Part shown: positions 35,001 through 44,181 of the stretch, one piece after another
Numbering within the stretch: position 1 is the stretch's first letter
Layout of the letters: each line of letters begins with the position of its first letter
NCBI GenBank assembly: GCA_965263345.1
Contig: CBDHHC010000004.1
Coordinates: 248,001 to 312,000 of the forward strand
Direction of reading: 5' to 3'
Length of the DNA stretch: 64,000 nt
From: CBDHHC01 sp965263345
Lineage (GTDB): Bacteria > Pseudomonadota > Alphaproteobacteria > Rhizobiales > CBDHHC01
The notes under the pieces: model-generated
Seen by the model: the letters and a program-made list of their open reading frames with translations, nothing else
Databases searched by the model: none
What the model was told of the DNA's origin: nothing
Made by a program: the position numbers and the translations under genes

Positions 35001-35645
35001 ATGAATGCAAGTAGTGTTACAATAATAGAACAAGATACGCATATTGATGGCATCATCAAAGATTGTAAGAACATCGAGATTCGTGGATATATCAAAGGAG
35101 AACTAACAGCTGACACTGTTATTATTCACCCTAATGGTAAATTCTACGGTAAACTCAAAACTTCTAGCTTAGAAGTGCATGGAGACATTCAAGGCAATGT
35201 CACAGTTAAAAACCTTATTGACATTAAAAGCACAGGTAAGGTCAGTGGTAATATACGCTATGGACAGCTAATGGTTGCAACCGGCGGTGATCTAAGTGCG
35301 GAACTAAGAAATATTCCACCTGAACTTGGTGGTGATTTGGATCTTACTGTTTCTCGTGGTAAATCGACACGAGTGACAACTATGGATCTAACAGCTCTTG
35401 ATCCTGATGATGATCCAAAAGATTTGAGATATACAATCTCTAATGCGAAGAATGGATATCTGTCTCTTAACAATGCTCCCAAAAGTCCTGTAACAAATTT
35501 CACACAGGTTGATATTGAGAATGGCAAGGTGAGTTTTGTCCATGATGGCAATGGTAATGCAGCTAGCTTTGATGTGGTTGTGGCAGATGCCAAAGGCGGA
35601 ACTTCTGGAAAACCACAGACAGTGAAAGTTGCTGTAAGGAATTAG
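35001..35645 (+). CDS. Bactofilin with C-terminal cadherin-like domain
   Basis: 214 residues. The first 105 form a bactofilin (polymer-forming) right-handed beta-helix: HIDGIIKDCKNIEIRGYIKG, VIIHPNGKFYGKL, EVHGDIQGNV, IDIKSTGKVSGNIRYGQL, each turn showing the G-x-I/V pattern. From about 112 the sequence changes to a cadherin/CSPG-type beta-sandwich (LTALDPDDDPKDLRYTIS, FTQVDIENGKVSFVHDGNG, FDVVVADAKGG). Bactofilins polymerise on the inner face of the membrane and direct cell-wall or stalk growth. The added domain is usually extracellular, so the fusion is odd; there is no signal peptide. Terminated by a strong hairpin. Confidence 0.88.
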   Translation: MNASSVTIIEQDTHIDGIIKDCKNIEIRGYIKGELTADTVIIHPNGKFYGKLKTSSLEVHGDIQGNVTVKNLIDIKSTGKVSGNIRYGQLMVATGGDLSAELRNIPPELGGDLDLTVSRGKSTRVTTMDLTALDPDDDPKDLRYTISNAKNGYLSLNNAPKSPVTNFTQVDIENGKVSFVHDGNGNAASFDVVVADAKGGTSGKPQTVKVAVRN

Positions 35646-35669
35646 AGCTCTCAAATTTCTGAAGCCGCA

Positions 35670-35698
35670 GGGCATCATAAATTTTGATGCCCTTTTTT
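35670..35698 (+). terminator. Rho-independent terminator after the bactofilin gene
   Basis: GGGCATCA (35670-35677) pairs with TGATGCCC (35685-35692), seven-base loop, then six Ts. Confidence 0.9.
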
Positions 35699-35792
35699 AA
35701 TTATAGTACTTCTCTTTTTAAAACCCATTTTTGACACATCCTCCTTTTATTACCCTTTTTCAGATTTACTTTCTGGTTTTTTGGGGCATAAA

Positions 35793-36521
35793 ATGTTTGT
35801 GGGTCTGTTACGCGAAAAATTTTCCTTTGTTTTTAAATATTACTCGCTTGTCTTTCGAGCAGCTTTTCAACCCTATATTGTTGCTAAAGAGATTGCCTTA
35901 GGTGACCCACAAGATTTTAAATATCGCATGGAGTATTTTTTAACGACTTCTGCGACATTGCTAGCAGTCCAATCAATTCTTGCATGGTGGATTGGCATAG
36001 CTGTTCTTTCAAGTGACATTGATACATTCTGGCAGTATCTTCATCCGTTTTCCGTGATGCTTTACCTGATCTTACTTTATATTCCTTTGCGGCTCTTTAA
36101 GTGGACTAAACTGCCTTTTTCTCATTATTTTCAAGCAGCAGCGACAGCAAATGGAGTGATTTTAATTTCACTTCCGTTATCCGTAGCATTGATTGTAATA
36201 GCCTATCAGTCCTATGGAATTTTAGAATTTGCAGATCCGCGCATTTCAACCCTGTTTGATGAATTCGGGACAAAGCTTGCTCAATTTCAGTGTTCTCCCA
36301 AATTTGATTCTCTTAGCTGTTTGGGATATGTTGCGAACAATGCTCCAGAGACATTTTGGTTGCGTTGGGTCCAGTTTTTTCTTGCGTGTTTTTTGACTAT
36401 ATCAATGAGCCGCATTATGCGTAATGCAACAGGAATTGCTTATTGGAAAATATTTGCAGGAACATGTATTAGCTTGGTGCTCATATCCCTGCCAATATTC
36501 TTTTATATTCATAACTTATAA
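35793..36521 (+). CDS. Unknown membrane protein, Yip1-like topology
   Basis: About 242 residues. ATG 35793 is chosen since GGGG lies six to seven bases upstream (a TTG at 35781 is in frame). Five hydrophobic segments are visible (about 50-75, 85-105, 120-145, 190-212, 218-240), with a soluble loop between the third and fourth containing two cysteines (QCSPKFDSLSCLGY). The pattern of an amphipathic N-terminus followed by five helices resembles Yip1/DUF-type small membrane proteins, but I do not recognise the family. Convergent with lysS, six bases apart. Confidence 0.7.
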   Translation: MFVGLLREKFSFVFKYYSLVFRAAFQPYIVAKEIALGDPQDFKYRMEYFLTTSATLLAVQSILAWWIGIAVLSSDIDTFWQYLHPFSVMLYLILLYIPLRLFKWTKLPFSHYFQAAATANGVILISLPLSVALIVIAYQSYGILEFADPRISTLFDEFGTKLAQFQCSPKFDSLSCLGYVANNAPETFWLRWVQFFLACFLTISMSRIMRNATGIAYWKIFAGTCISLVLISLPIFFYIHNL

Positions 36522-36527
36522 TTTGAC

Positions 36528-38120
36528 CTATATCTTTAAGGCCTTAGCAATCATTGTTCTTGTTGCTTCCACACCATAAAGCTCAATAAATGATCCAAAG
36601 CGAGGGCCCTGGGATTGTCCCAACAGAACTTCATAAATCGCCTTGAACCAATTCCGTAACGGTTCAAATTCATATTCCTTACCTATTGAATAGATCACAC
36701 TTTGGATTTCTTCACCCGTTGCGACTTCAGAAATGTCAGCTAATTTGTTATAAAGATCTTCCAAAGCAGTTTTTTCCTGCTCTGTTGGTTCACGAAACTT
36801 TTTCGTTGGTTTTACAAAATCATTAAAGTATGAGATTGCGTATCCAACCAGTTTATCTAAGACTGGATGCGTTTCAGGCGTGGCATCAGGTGCATAACGT
36901 TTTATAAATCCCCAAAGGACTGATTTATCTTCAGCATTGGATGCTGAAACTAAGTTTAATAGAAGATTGAAAGATATGGGCAATTGTGCTTCAGGCGGTT
37001 CTCCTGTGTGTATATGCCAAACAGGATTGGTAATCTTATCTTTCATTTCTGCATCAGAGTATTTGCTTAAGAATGTTAAATACTCATCGACATTTTTAGG
37101 AATTACATCAAAAAACAGCTTTTTTGCTGTTTTTGGCTTTTGATACATAAAAAGAGATAAACTCTCGGGACTTGCATATTTCAGCCATTCTTCGATTGTG
37201 ATGCCATTTCCTTTGGATTTGGAGATTTTTTCACCTTTATCATCCAAAAATAGCTCATAAGAAATACCAACAGGCGGAGTGCCACCAAGAGCCTTACATA
37301 TTCGACTGGATAGCTTTACAGATTCTATCAGGTCTTTGCCAGCCATCTCGTAATCAACCCCAAGAGCTGCCCAGCGCATCGCCCAATCTGCTTTCCACTG
37401 GCATTTGACATGGCCACCCGTTACTGGCGTAATCACTTTTTCGCCTGTTTCGGGGTCTTCATAAGTTACTGTACCGGCCTCAATATCACGTTCGATCATT
37501 GGAACTTGTAAAACTTTTCCTGTTCTTGGGCATACAGGCAAGAAAGGAGAATAGGTTTTTTGGCGCTCTTCTCCTAATGTTGGAAGTATAATTTTCATGA
37601 CATCATCATAAACTTCCAACATTTTCAGCAAAGTTGTGTCCATGCGTCCAGATTTATAGCATTCTGTTGCAGAGAAAAATTCATATTCAAACCCAAAATC
37701 ATCAAGAAAGCTCTGGAGACGGGCGTTATTATGTTCGCCAAAACTGTTGTGTGTCTCAAATGGGTCAGGAACAGATGTGAGAGGTTTTTCCAGATATTCT
37801 GCTAACATATCTTGATTTGGCAGATTTTTGGGTACTTTTCGAAAGCCATCCATGTCATCGGAAAAGCATATTAACCTGGTTTTGACACTATTATTGGTCA
37901 AAACGTGAAAGGCGTGACGTACCATGCTTGTGCGGGCAACTTCACCAAATGTTCCGATATGTGGTAATCCCGATGGACCGTACCCTGTTTCGAAAATCAC
38001 TTCCGAGGGCTGATTTTTCAACTTTTCAAGCCGCTTAATCAGGTTACGGGCTTCTTCAAAGGGCCAAGCCTTGCTATCGTGTGCCTCAGAAATCAAGGCG
38101 TTATCATACTGAACCGTCAT
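36528..38120 (-). CDS. lysS: Lysyl-tRNA synthetase, class I
   Basis: 530 residues. Class I type, as in archaea and most alphaproteobacteria, and unrelated to the class II enzyme of E. coli. The HIGH-type motif is GPSGLPHIGTFGE near residue 48-60 and the KMSKS-type motif is KISKSKGNG at about 290. The C-terminal region is an alpha-helical anticodon-binding bundle. It charges tRNA-Lys. ATG 38120 follows a leader of about 245 bases shared with the divergent TerB-like gene. Confidence 0.97.
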   Translation of the reverse strand: MTVQYDNALISEAHDSKAWPFEEARNLIKRLEKLKNQPSEVIFETGYGPSGLPHIGTFGEVARTSMVRHAFHVLTNNSVKTRLICFSDDMDGFRKVPKNLPNQDMLAEYLEKPLTSVPDPFETHNSFGEHNNARLQSFLDDFGFEYEFFSATECYKSGRMDTTLLKMLEVYDDVMKIILPTLGEERQKTYSPFLPVCPRTGKVLQVPMIERDIEAGTVTYEDPETGEKVITPVTGGHVKCQWKADWAMRWAALGVDYEMAGKDLIESVKLSSRICKALGGTPPVGISYELFLDDKGEKISKSKGNGITIEEWLKYASPESLSLFMYQKPKTAKKLFFDVIPKNVDEYLTFLSKYSDAEMKDKITNPVWHIHTGEPPEAQLPISFNLLLNLVSASNAEDKSVLWGFIKRYAPDATPETHPVLDKLVGYAISYFNDFVKPTKKFREPTEQEKTALEDLYNKLADISEVATGEEIQSVIYSIGKEYEFEPLRNWFKAIYEVLLGQSQGPRFGSFIELYGVEATRTMIAKALKI

Positions 38121-38366
38121 CGCATGCTCTTTATTGTTGTCAATTTCTTGATTTTTTTCTTAGGGAAAACTCAATTTTAAGTAGTCATACTATGAAAATA
38201 AGGTTTATCAAGGGACTTTACACATATTCCTGCCTTTGTCCGCGCTGATAAAGCTTTATCCAGATCACAAAATCTAATAATTTGCACGAAATATATTATA
38301 TCCTAATGTCAAAAAACTTTTAAGAACTCTAATTAAGTATTCATTAATGAAAAGGAAAAAAGCTTA

Positions 38367-38780
38367 ATGTCTGATAGTATCACTCATCACGAAGCACTTA
38401 TTTATGTCATGGTTACGATGTCAGCTGTCGACAGCAGTATGTCTGATACAGAAATTAGCCGTATTGGAAATATTGTAAATCAACTTCCTATTTTCAGAGA
38501 TTTTGACAGTGAACAACTTATTTCAACAGCAGAAACCTGTAGTAAGGTTCTTGCTCGCGAGACAGGCCTGCAAGATCTATTGAATGTTGTTGCTTTAGCT
38601 TTACCTGAAAAACTTTATCCAACTGCATATGCTCTTGCCGTTGAAGTTGCAGCAGCTGATTTAAGTATTGAACAGGAAGAATTGCGTTTTTTACAACTGT
38701 TACGCGATAAATTGAACCTGGATAAGCTTACAATTGCTGCTATTGAACGCGGAGCACGTGCACGACATGAGGTTTTATAA
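38367..38780 (+). CDS. TerB-like (tellurite-resistance TerB family) protein
   Basis: 137 residues, all-helical. The HEALIYVMVTMSAVDSSMSDTE start and the later AAADLSIEQEELRFLQLL are the two acidic EF-like turns typical of TerB-like domains, which bind metal in KP-TerB. No signal peptide. AAGGA precedes ATG 38367. It lies directly upstream of mbfA but is separated from it by an inverted repeat and an iron control element, so the two may be separately expressed. Function of stand-alone TerB proteins is unclear, perhaps membrane stress. Confidence 0.85.
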   Translation: MSDSITHHEALIYVMVTMSAVDSSMSDTEISRIGNIVNQLPIFRDFDSEQLISTAETCSKVLARETGLQDLLNVVALALPEKLYPTAYALAVEVAAADLSIEQEELRFLQLLRDKLNLDKLTIAAIERGARARHEVL

Positions 38781-38795
38781 ATCCTTTAAGGCAAT

Positions 38796-38851
38796 AAACA
38801 CGTAATATAATTACTAAAATTAGAATTATTCTAAACTATAATTACGTGTTT
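38796..38851. repeat. Inverted repeat flanking the mbfA iron control element
   Basis: Perfect 11-base inverted repeat AAACACGTAAT (38796-38806) and ATTACGTGTTT (38841-38851) with a 34-base interior that contains the ICE dyad. It could fold as the terminator of the TerB-like gene or be an extended operator. Confidence 0.6.
38820..38835. promoter_or_regulatory. Iron control element (Irr box) upstream of mbfA
   Basis: TTAGAA-TTA-TTCTAAA matches the Irr-binding consensus TTTAGAA-N3-TTCTAAA except the first base. In Bradyrhizobium and Agrobacterium, mbfA is repressed by Irr under iron limitation through such a box. Here it ends 41 bases before the mbfA start, the right place for repression. Confidence 0.75.
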
Positions 38852-38876
38852 AAAATTAAACTTAGTGAGGCAGTTC

Positions 38877-39845
38877 GTGAGACGATTTTCTGATTTAACG
38901 GAACAAGAAATTCTTGCATTGGCAATATCATTGGGAGAAGAACACACTCGTGTTTTCAGTGATTATGCAGATATTCTTAAAGACAGTTACCCTGCCTCAA
39001 CTAAAGTTTTCATTGAGATGTCTGAGGAAGAAAATAAACATCGTCGTTTGTTGCTTGATCTGTATATCCAAAAGTTTGGAGATCAAATACCTTCAATTCG
39101 TTCTCACGATATTAAAGGGTTTTCTAAATATCAACCTAATCAAGATGTTAGTCTATTTAACCTGGAAGCTATTCGAAAACAAGCCGAAGTAATTAAGTAT
39201 GAAACCCGCGTTTTCTACGAGAAAGCTCTTGAGCATTCGACAGATGCCTCAATTCGTAAACTCCTGGGTGATCTTGCCCTTAAAGAACGTAAGTATGAGT
39301 CTCTTGCGGTTCAGCTTGGTGAAGAATATTTAACGGCCGAAGCGAAAGATGATGAAGAAGAAACTCGGAAACGTAAATTTGTTCTTCAAGTGGTGCAGCC
39401 CGGTCTCGCTGGCTTAATGGATGGATCGGTGTCAACTCTGGCACCCTTATTTGCAGCAGCTTTTGCGACCCAAAACACATGGGAAACCTTTCTTGTTGGT
39501 ATGGCAGCCTCAGTTGGAGCAGGTATTTCTATGGGATTTGCCGAAGCCCTTTCAGATGATGGCTCTTTAACTGGCCGAGGACGCCCTTGGTTACGCGGTT
39601 GGATAACAGGTATAATGACTGCAGTTGGGGGCATTGGCCATACGCTTCCTTACCTTATCCCAAATTTTGAAGTTGCGACTGCATTAGCGATTATTATAGT
39701 CCTTATTGAGTTATGGGCGATTGCTTGGATCCGCGCAAGGTATATGGATACTAACTTTCTCAAAGCAGCTTTTGAAGTTGTTGTTGGCGGATTCATTGTA
39801 TTTGGGGCTGGTGTTGGCATCGGAATGCTTGGTGTTAGTCACTAA
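38877..39845 (+). CDS. mbfA: Membrane-bound ferritin-like iron exporter MbfA
   Basis: About 322 residues. GTG 38877 is preferred over GTG 38865 because GAGG lies six bases upstream. Residues 1-150 are a ferritin-like four-helix domain with metal-binding acidic residues (EEHTRVFSDYADIL, EMSEEENKHRR, YETRVFYEKALE). The rest is a VIT1-like membrane domain (QPGLAGLMDGSVSTLAP, AASVGAGISMGFAEALSDDG) with about five helices. MbfA exports Fe2+ and protects against iron and peroxide stress. The upstream Irr box and downstream hairpin frame it as a single-gene unit. Confidence 0.95.
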   Translation: MRRFSDLTEQEILALAISLGEEHTRVFSDYADILKDSYPASTKVFIEMSEEENKHRRLLLDLYIQKFGDQIPSIRSHDIKGFSKYQPNQDVSLFNLEAIRKQAEVIKYETRVFYEKALEHSTDASIRKLLGDLALKERKYESLAVQLGEEYLTAEAKDDEEETRKRKFVLQVVQPGLAGLMDGSVSTLAPLFAAAFATQNTWETFLVGMAASVGAGISMGFAEALSDDGSLTGRGRPWLRGWITGIMTAVGGIGHTLPYLIPNFEVATALAIIIVLIELWAIAWIRARYMDTNFLKAAFEVVVGGFIVFGAGVGIGMLGVSH

Positions 39846-39856
39846 ACCTCGTACTT

Positions 39857-39886
39857 CAGGTCATAAACTTTTTAGTTTATGACCTG
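39857..39886. terminator. Bidirectional hairpin between mbfA and lrgB
   Basis: Perfect 13-base stem CAGGTCATAAACT / AGTTTATGACCTG with a TTTT loop, in the 55-base gap between the convergent stops of mbfA and lrgB. No long T-run follows on either strand, but the position suggests transcription termination for both. Confidence 0.6.
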
Positions 39887-39900
39887 CGAGATATATTTAT

Positions 39901-40617
39901 TTAAAACAATATTTTCCAGATTATTGGCAATAGTAATGCTGTAGCCAAGGCGTTTAGTCCCATAGCTAATCCAGAAAAAGCTCCTGCTGTCTCATTTATT
40001 TGAAGTGCTCTTGCTGTTCCGATACCGTGTGCAGCTGTACCGATTGCAAGGCCTCTTGCTGCCCAGTTTTTAATTCTAAATATATTTAAAACATAAGGAC
40101 CTATCACTCCTCCTAATATGCCTGTCAGAATTACTAGCACTGCTGTTAGAGATGGCAAACCTCCTAATTGTTCTGAGATTCCCATTGCTATTGGTGCGGT
40201 TACTGATTTTGGAGCAATTGAGATATATGTTTGTTCTGTTCCTCCAAGTAAAATGACAAGACCTACCGCGCTCATCGCAGCTGTGATGGAGCCACAGGTT
40301 AAACTTATGATCAATGCAAAGGCAGATTGTTTTACTTTTTCAAACTGCCTATAAAGCGGAATGGCTAGCGCAACGGTTGCTGGTCCCAATAAGAAGTGGA
40401 CGAACTGAGCCCCTTGAAAATATGTCTGATAATCTGTCTTTGTTGACAGCAGTAGTGCAACAATTATTACAATGGCAATTAATACTGGATTGAGCAGAGG
40501 GTTTAAATTGAACTTTTTATATATCCATGTGCCTACCTGATATGCTGCCAATGTGCAGGTTAAATGCAGTAGTGGATTTGTTGCCAGGTATGCCCAGATA
40601 TCCTGAACACCATTCAT
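39901..40617 (-). CDS. lrgB: LrgB/CidB-family membrane protein
   Basis: 238 residues, about seven membrane segments. Family features are FLLGPATVALAIPLYRQ (about 75-92), PKSVTAPIAMGISEQLGG (about 135-152) and GTAAHGIGTARAL (about 193). LrgB pairs with LrgA in the inner membrane; the system is linked to control of murein hydrolases, cell lysis, or export of pyruvate/glycolate-like compounds. Its ATG overlaps the stop of lrgA by four bases. Confidence 0.93.
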   Translation of the reverse strand: MNGVQDIWAYLATNPLLHLTCTLAAYQVGTWIYKKFNLNPLLNPVLIAIVIIVALLLSTKTDYQTYFQGAQFVHFLLGPATVALAIPLYRQFEKVKQSAFALIISLTCGSITAAMSAVGLVILLGGTEQTYISIAPKSVTAPIAMGISEQLGGLPSLTAVLVILTGILGGVIGPYVLNIFRIKNWAARGLAIGTAAHGIGTARALQINETAGAFSGLAMGLNALATALLLPIIWKILF

Positions 40618-40985
40618 TTTTGCCCTCCATCATTTTCTTCTTTCACATTAGATGTTTTGTTTAAGAAACTCATTACACCGCCTGTCACACCAATTGTGAG
40701 AATTGTACTTGCGACGAGCCCTACTGAGATCGGAAGCCAGTCATTGGCAATTTTAGGTGCATGAATCATAATTCCCACACCAGCTGGAATAAACAAAAGT
40801 GTCAGATTATTCAGAAATGCATCACCAACTTTAGCTAATTCATCAGGTATTTTCCCATTGATAAATAAGCCAATCAATAAAAGGAGCATGCCGCAAACTG
40901 GCCCTGGGACGTTTAATTCTGTATATGCTACAAAGAATTCTCCTGCCAGCTGGCAGAGAAAAAGTATTAAGATAAAGAAAACCAT
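40614..40985 (-). CDS. lrgA: LrgA/CidA-family holin-like protein
   Basis: 123 residues with four membrane segments. The motif ELNVPGPVCGMLLLLIGL at about 24-41 is diagnostic for CidA/LrgA, and LLFIPAGVGIM follows at about 69. Forms the first gene of the lrgAB operon. No LytTR or LysR regulator gene is adjacent. The tail (about 108-123) is charged and cytoplasmic. Confidence 0.93.
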   Translation of the reverse strand: MVFFILILFLCQLAGEFFVAYTELNVPGPVCGMLLLLIGLFINGKIPDELAKVGDAFLNNLTLLFIPAGVGIMIHAPKIANDWLPISVGLVASTILTIGVTGGVMSFLNKTSNVKEENDGGQK

Positions 40986-41146
40986 AATAAAAACCCGGAA
41001 GTTATGATAAGAATTGTTATCTCAGGAAGATATTCATACAATGTACTTTTAGCATATTATGAATATCTTGACATATAGGCTAAAACACATCTGGTATTCG
41101 TAAAATACATAGATAAGATCACATATTAGATGTTTTTTATTAAAGA

Positions 41147-42073
41147 ATGGGGGCAATAAAAACTATGTCAGAGAGTAAATCTAAAAAACGTCCTGCTCGC
41201 AAAAAAGATATTATTCCAAAATCCACTTATAAGAAAAAAACTATTGCTCTTGTTTATGACTTTGATGGGACCTTAAGCCCTAAACCTATGCAAGAGTATA
41301 CGTTTCTTCCTCAGATTGGGGAGCCTCCTAAAAAATTCTGGAATGAAGTCAACAGATTAACAAAGAAACATGAGGCGGAAGGACTGATCACGTATATGCA
41401 CCTCATGTATAAAAAAGCCAAAGCAAAAGGTGTCGAAATAAACCGCCAAGATCTCGTAGACTTAGGCAAGAATGTTGCCCTTTTTCCTGGCGTTGAAACT
41501 TGGTTTGAGACCATTAATGCCTATGTGAAAGAAAAGAGTAATAATAGTGTAAAAGTCAGGCATTATCTTGTTTCATCTGGACTTAAAGAAATTGTTGAAG
41601 GCACGTCAATTTATCCGGAGTTTCATAATGTATTTGCTTCTGAATATTTGTTTGAAGCCTACGATCTGCCTTATCCCAAGAGAGTTATCACTGACACTTC
41701 TAAAACCCAATATTTGTTTAGAATTAATAAAGGCGTAGAGAACCTTAACCAATCTATCAACAGCCATATGCCAGAAGATTTACGGCCTATCCCTTTTGAA
41801 AATATGGTATATTTTGGTGATGGCGAAACAGATGTGCCTTCAATGGCTGTGATGCGCAAAAATGGTGGACATGCTGTCGCTGTTTACCCACCACGAGGTA
41901 AGAGAGATACATGTATTGAACTGTTTAAGGCACAACGCGTTGATTTTTTTGCTGCCGCTGATTATCGCAACACATCCGATCTATTTAGTCGAACAACTCT
42001 CCTTATTGATAAAATCTTAGCAGGAATTTATGTCTCTGAAGAAATGTGGAAACTAGATAAATCAATAAAATAA
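41147..42073 (+). CDS. HAD-family hydrolase (phosphoserine-phosphatase-like)
   Basis: 308 residues from ATG 41147; ATG 41165 (six codons later) is equally possible, with GGGGG upstream. A lysine-rich N-terminus precedes motif I VYDFDGTLSP (about 36-45). Motif II is LVSSG (about 142), and motif IV FGDGETDVPSM lies near 223. The helical cap between motifs I and II is large. HAD enzymes are Asp-nucleophile phosphatases; the substrate is not known. Stands alone, divergent from lrgAB. Confidence 0.88.
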   Translation: MGAIKTMSESKSKKRPARKKDIIPKSTYKKKTIALVYDFDGTLSPKPMQEYTFLPQIGEPPKKFWNEVNRLTKKHEAEGLITYMHLMYKKAKAKGVEINRQDLVDLGKNVALFPGVETWFETINAYVKEKSNNSVKVRHYLVSSGLKEIVEGTSIYPEFHNVFASEYLFEAYDLPYPKRVITDTSKTQYLFRINKGVENLNQSINSHMPEDLRPIPFENMVYFGDGETDVPSMAVMRKNGGHAVAVYPPRGKRDTCIELFKAQRVDFFAAADYRNTSDLFSRTTLLIDKILAGIYVSEEMWKLDKSIK

Positions 42074-42219
42074 CAATATATTATGAAAATTATAATATGA
42101 AAGATTTTTAATTTGGCTTCAGGCGAAATAATCTCCATTTTAATATTATAGAAATTTATCTCTATAATTCATAGGCTAAACCTGCTGATCACGAAGTATA
42201 ACCAAAGGTTAGGATTTAA

Positions 42220-44121
42220 ATGCGTTATCATAATTTAATCTCATTAAGTAGCTTACTTTTGTTGTTTTCTTTTAATTTCATGATAACAAACGGTGCTCTG
42301 GCGGAACCCGAGAAGCTTCATGCTTTATCACTTATAGGGGCCCCCAAGTACAAATCTGATTTTACGCATTTTGATCATGTTAATCCAAATGCCCCTAAAG
42401 GTGGGAAAGTTCGTATTTCAGATCTTGGGACTTTTGAGACATTACATCAATTTGCCCGTGTTCAAGGTGCTCCAGCCGCTGGCCTTCGATTGCTTCATGA
42501 CACGTTATTTCAGGATAGTTTAGAAGAATCCTCAACTGGTTATGGGCTGATAGCAGAATGGGTGTCTTATCCAGAGGATATTTCCTCAGCCACTTTTAAG
42601 ATCAGAAAAGAGGCTAAATGGCATGATGGGAAGCCAATTACTGTAGAAGATGTCGTTTATAGTCTGCAAACTCTTAAAGCGATCGACCCACGACGGGCAC
42701 AGTATTATAAGAATGTTACTGACGTTAAAAAAACAGGTGATGGAGAAGTTACTTTTTATTTTAATGTAAAAGGTAATCGTGAATTACCTACTATTATCGC
42801 TCAACTTGAAATACTCCCTAAGCATTATTGGACTGGGAAAGATAAGAATGGAAAAACCCGTGATCCAAGTAAATCTACATTAGAACCACCACTCGGGTCT
42901 GGTCCTTATAAAATTGGTAAAGTTGAAAACGGTCGTACAATTACTTATGAGCGCGTAAAGGATTATTGGGCGCAAAATTTGCCTGTCAACAAAGGCAAAT
43001 ATAATTTTGATCAAATTCAATTTATTTATTTTAGAGACTCTAATGTTGCCTTTGAAGCATTTAAATCTGGCAAGATTGATTTTTACGCTGTTTCAAGTTC
43101 GAAACGTTGGGCTTCTGAATTTGATTTTAAAGCCATAAAGAATGGAAAAGCTGTTCAGAGAATTGTCCCAGAAAAATCTGTGAGGTATATGCAAGCTTTT
43201 GTGCCTAATATCAGACGTGAGAAATTTTCTGACCCTCGTGTGAGGCGAGCTCTTAATTTGGTGTTTGATTTTGAGTGGTCCAATAAGAATTTATTTTATG
43301 GTCAGTATAAACGTCTTTCTAGTTTTTTTGATGATACCGAACTTGCCGCAAAAGGATTGCCTCAAGGTAAGGAACTGGAAATTTTAAACGAATTTAAAGG
43401 AAAAGTCCCAGAAGAAGTCTTTACAGCTGAGTATGTCTCTCCAGTTAATGGGGATAGAAAAAACTTTAGAATAAATCTTCGAAACGCTCTTAAACTCTTA
43501 AAGCAAGCTGGGTGGAATGTAAAAAATAATACACTCACAAACTCAAAAACAGGTAAGGCTTTTGAGATTGAGTTTCTACTTGTTTCTCCAACTTTTGAGC
43601 GTGTCGTCCTGCCTTACATTAACAATTTAAAACGCCTTGGAATAAAAGCATCTGCTCGGACAGTTGATGTCTCCCAATATAAGCGGCGCTTGGATAGTTC
43701 TGACTATGATATGATTGTTTATTCATTTCCCCAGTCTTTCTCACCGGGGAATGAGCAACGTTATTTCTGGGGATCAAAATCTGCTGATGAACCTGGCTCA
43801 CGAAATCGTATTGGAATTAAAAGCCCTATTATTGATAAGCTAATTGATAAAATTATTTTCAGTAAAGACCGTCCTGAACTTGTTGCCTCAACAAAAGCTC
43901 TTGATCGCGTTCTTTTGTGGAATCATTATGTTATTCCACAATGGTATCTTCCTTATAACAGGATTAGTTATTGGAAAGGTTTTGAGCACCCAACTTCTCT
44001 TAATGTGCTTAAGGTTGATTGCGATGACGCATGCCAGCAGAAAGCTATTGCTCAAACTGGGAAAGTTCTCACCCTTGCACCCGCTTTTATACAAACTTGG
44101 TGGAAGAGCTCAAACAAGTAA
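42220..44121 (+). CDS. Extracellular solute-binding protein of a Yej-type peptide ABC importer (first copy)
   Basis: 633 residues. Signal peptide (about 1-29, ending GALAE), then a family 5 peptide-binding fold. Landmarks are FDHVNPNAPKGGKVRIS, WHDGKPITVEDVVYSL, LEPPLGSGPYKIGKV and RRALNLVFDFEWSNKNLFYGQY. The last two are typical of YejA-like proteins. It captures oligopeptides or peptide-nucleotide compounds (microcin C type) in the periplasm. It heads the operon with a paralogue, permeases YejB and YejE, and ATPase YejF. Confidence 0.92.
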   Translation: MRYHNLISLSSLLLLFSFNFMITNGALAEPEKLHALSLIGAPKYKSDFTHFDHVNPNAPKGGKVRISDLGTFETLHQFARVQGAPAAGLRLLHDTLFQDSLEESSTGYGLIAEWVSYPEDISSATFKIRKEAKWHDGKPITVEDVVYSLQTLKAIDPRRAQYYKNVTDVKKTGDGEVTFYFNVKGNRELPTIIAQLEILPKHYWTGKDKNGKTRDPSKSTLEPPLGSGPYKIGKVENGRTITYERVKDYWAQNLPVNKGKYNFDQIQFIYFRDSNVAFEAFKSGKIDFYAVSSSKRWASEFDFKAIKNGKAVQRIVPEKSVRYMQAFVPNIRREKFSDPRVRRALNLVFDFEWSNKNLFYGQYKRLSSFFDDTELAAKGLPQGKELEILNEFKGKVPEEVFTAEYVSPVNGDRKNFRINLRNALKLLKQAGWNVKNNTLTNSKTGKAFEIEFLLVSPTFERVVLPYINNLKRLGIKASARTVDVSQYKRRLDSSDYDMIVYSFPQSFSPGNEQRYFWGSKSADEPGSRNRIGIKSPIIDKLIDKIIFSKDRPELVASTKALDRVLLWNHYVIPQWYLPYNRISYWKGFEHPTSLNVLKVDCDDACQQKAIAQTGKVLTLAPAFIQTWWKSSNK

Positions 44122-44181
44122 ATAACTCTTAGACAATACGTTACAACACCTTTTTATTGGCCAAGGCACATTGGAGAAAAA

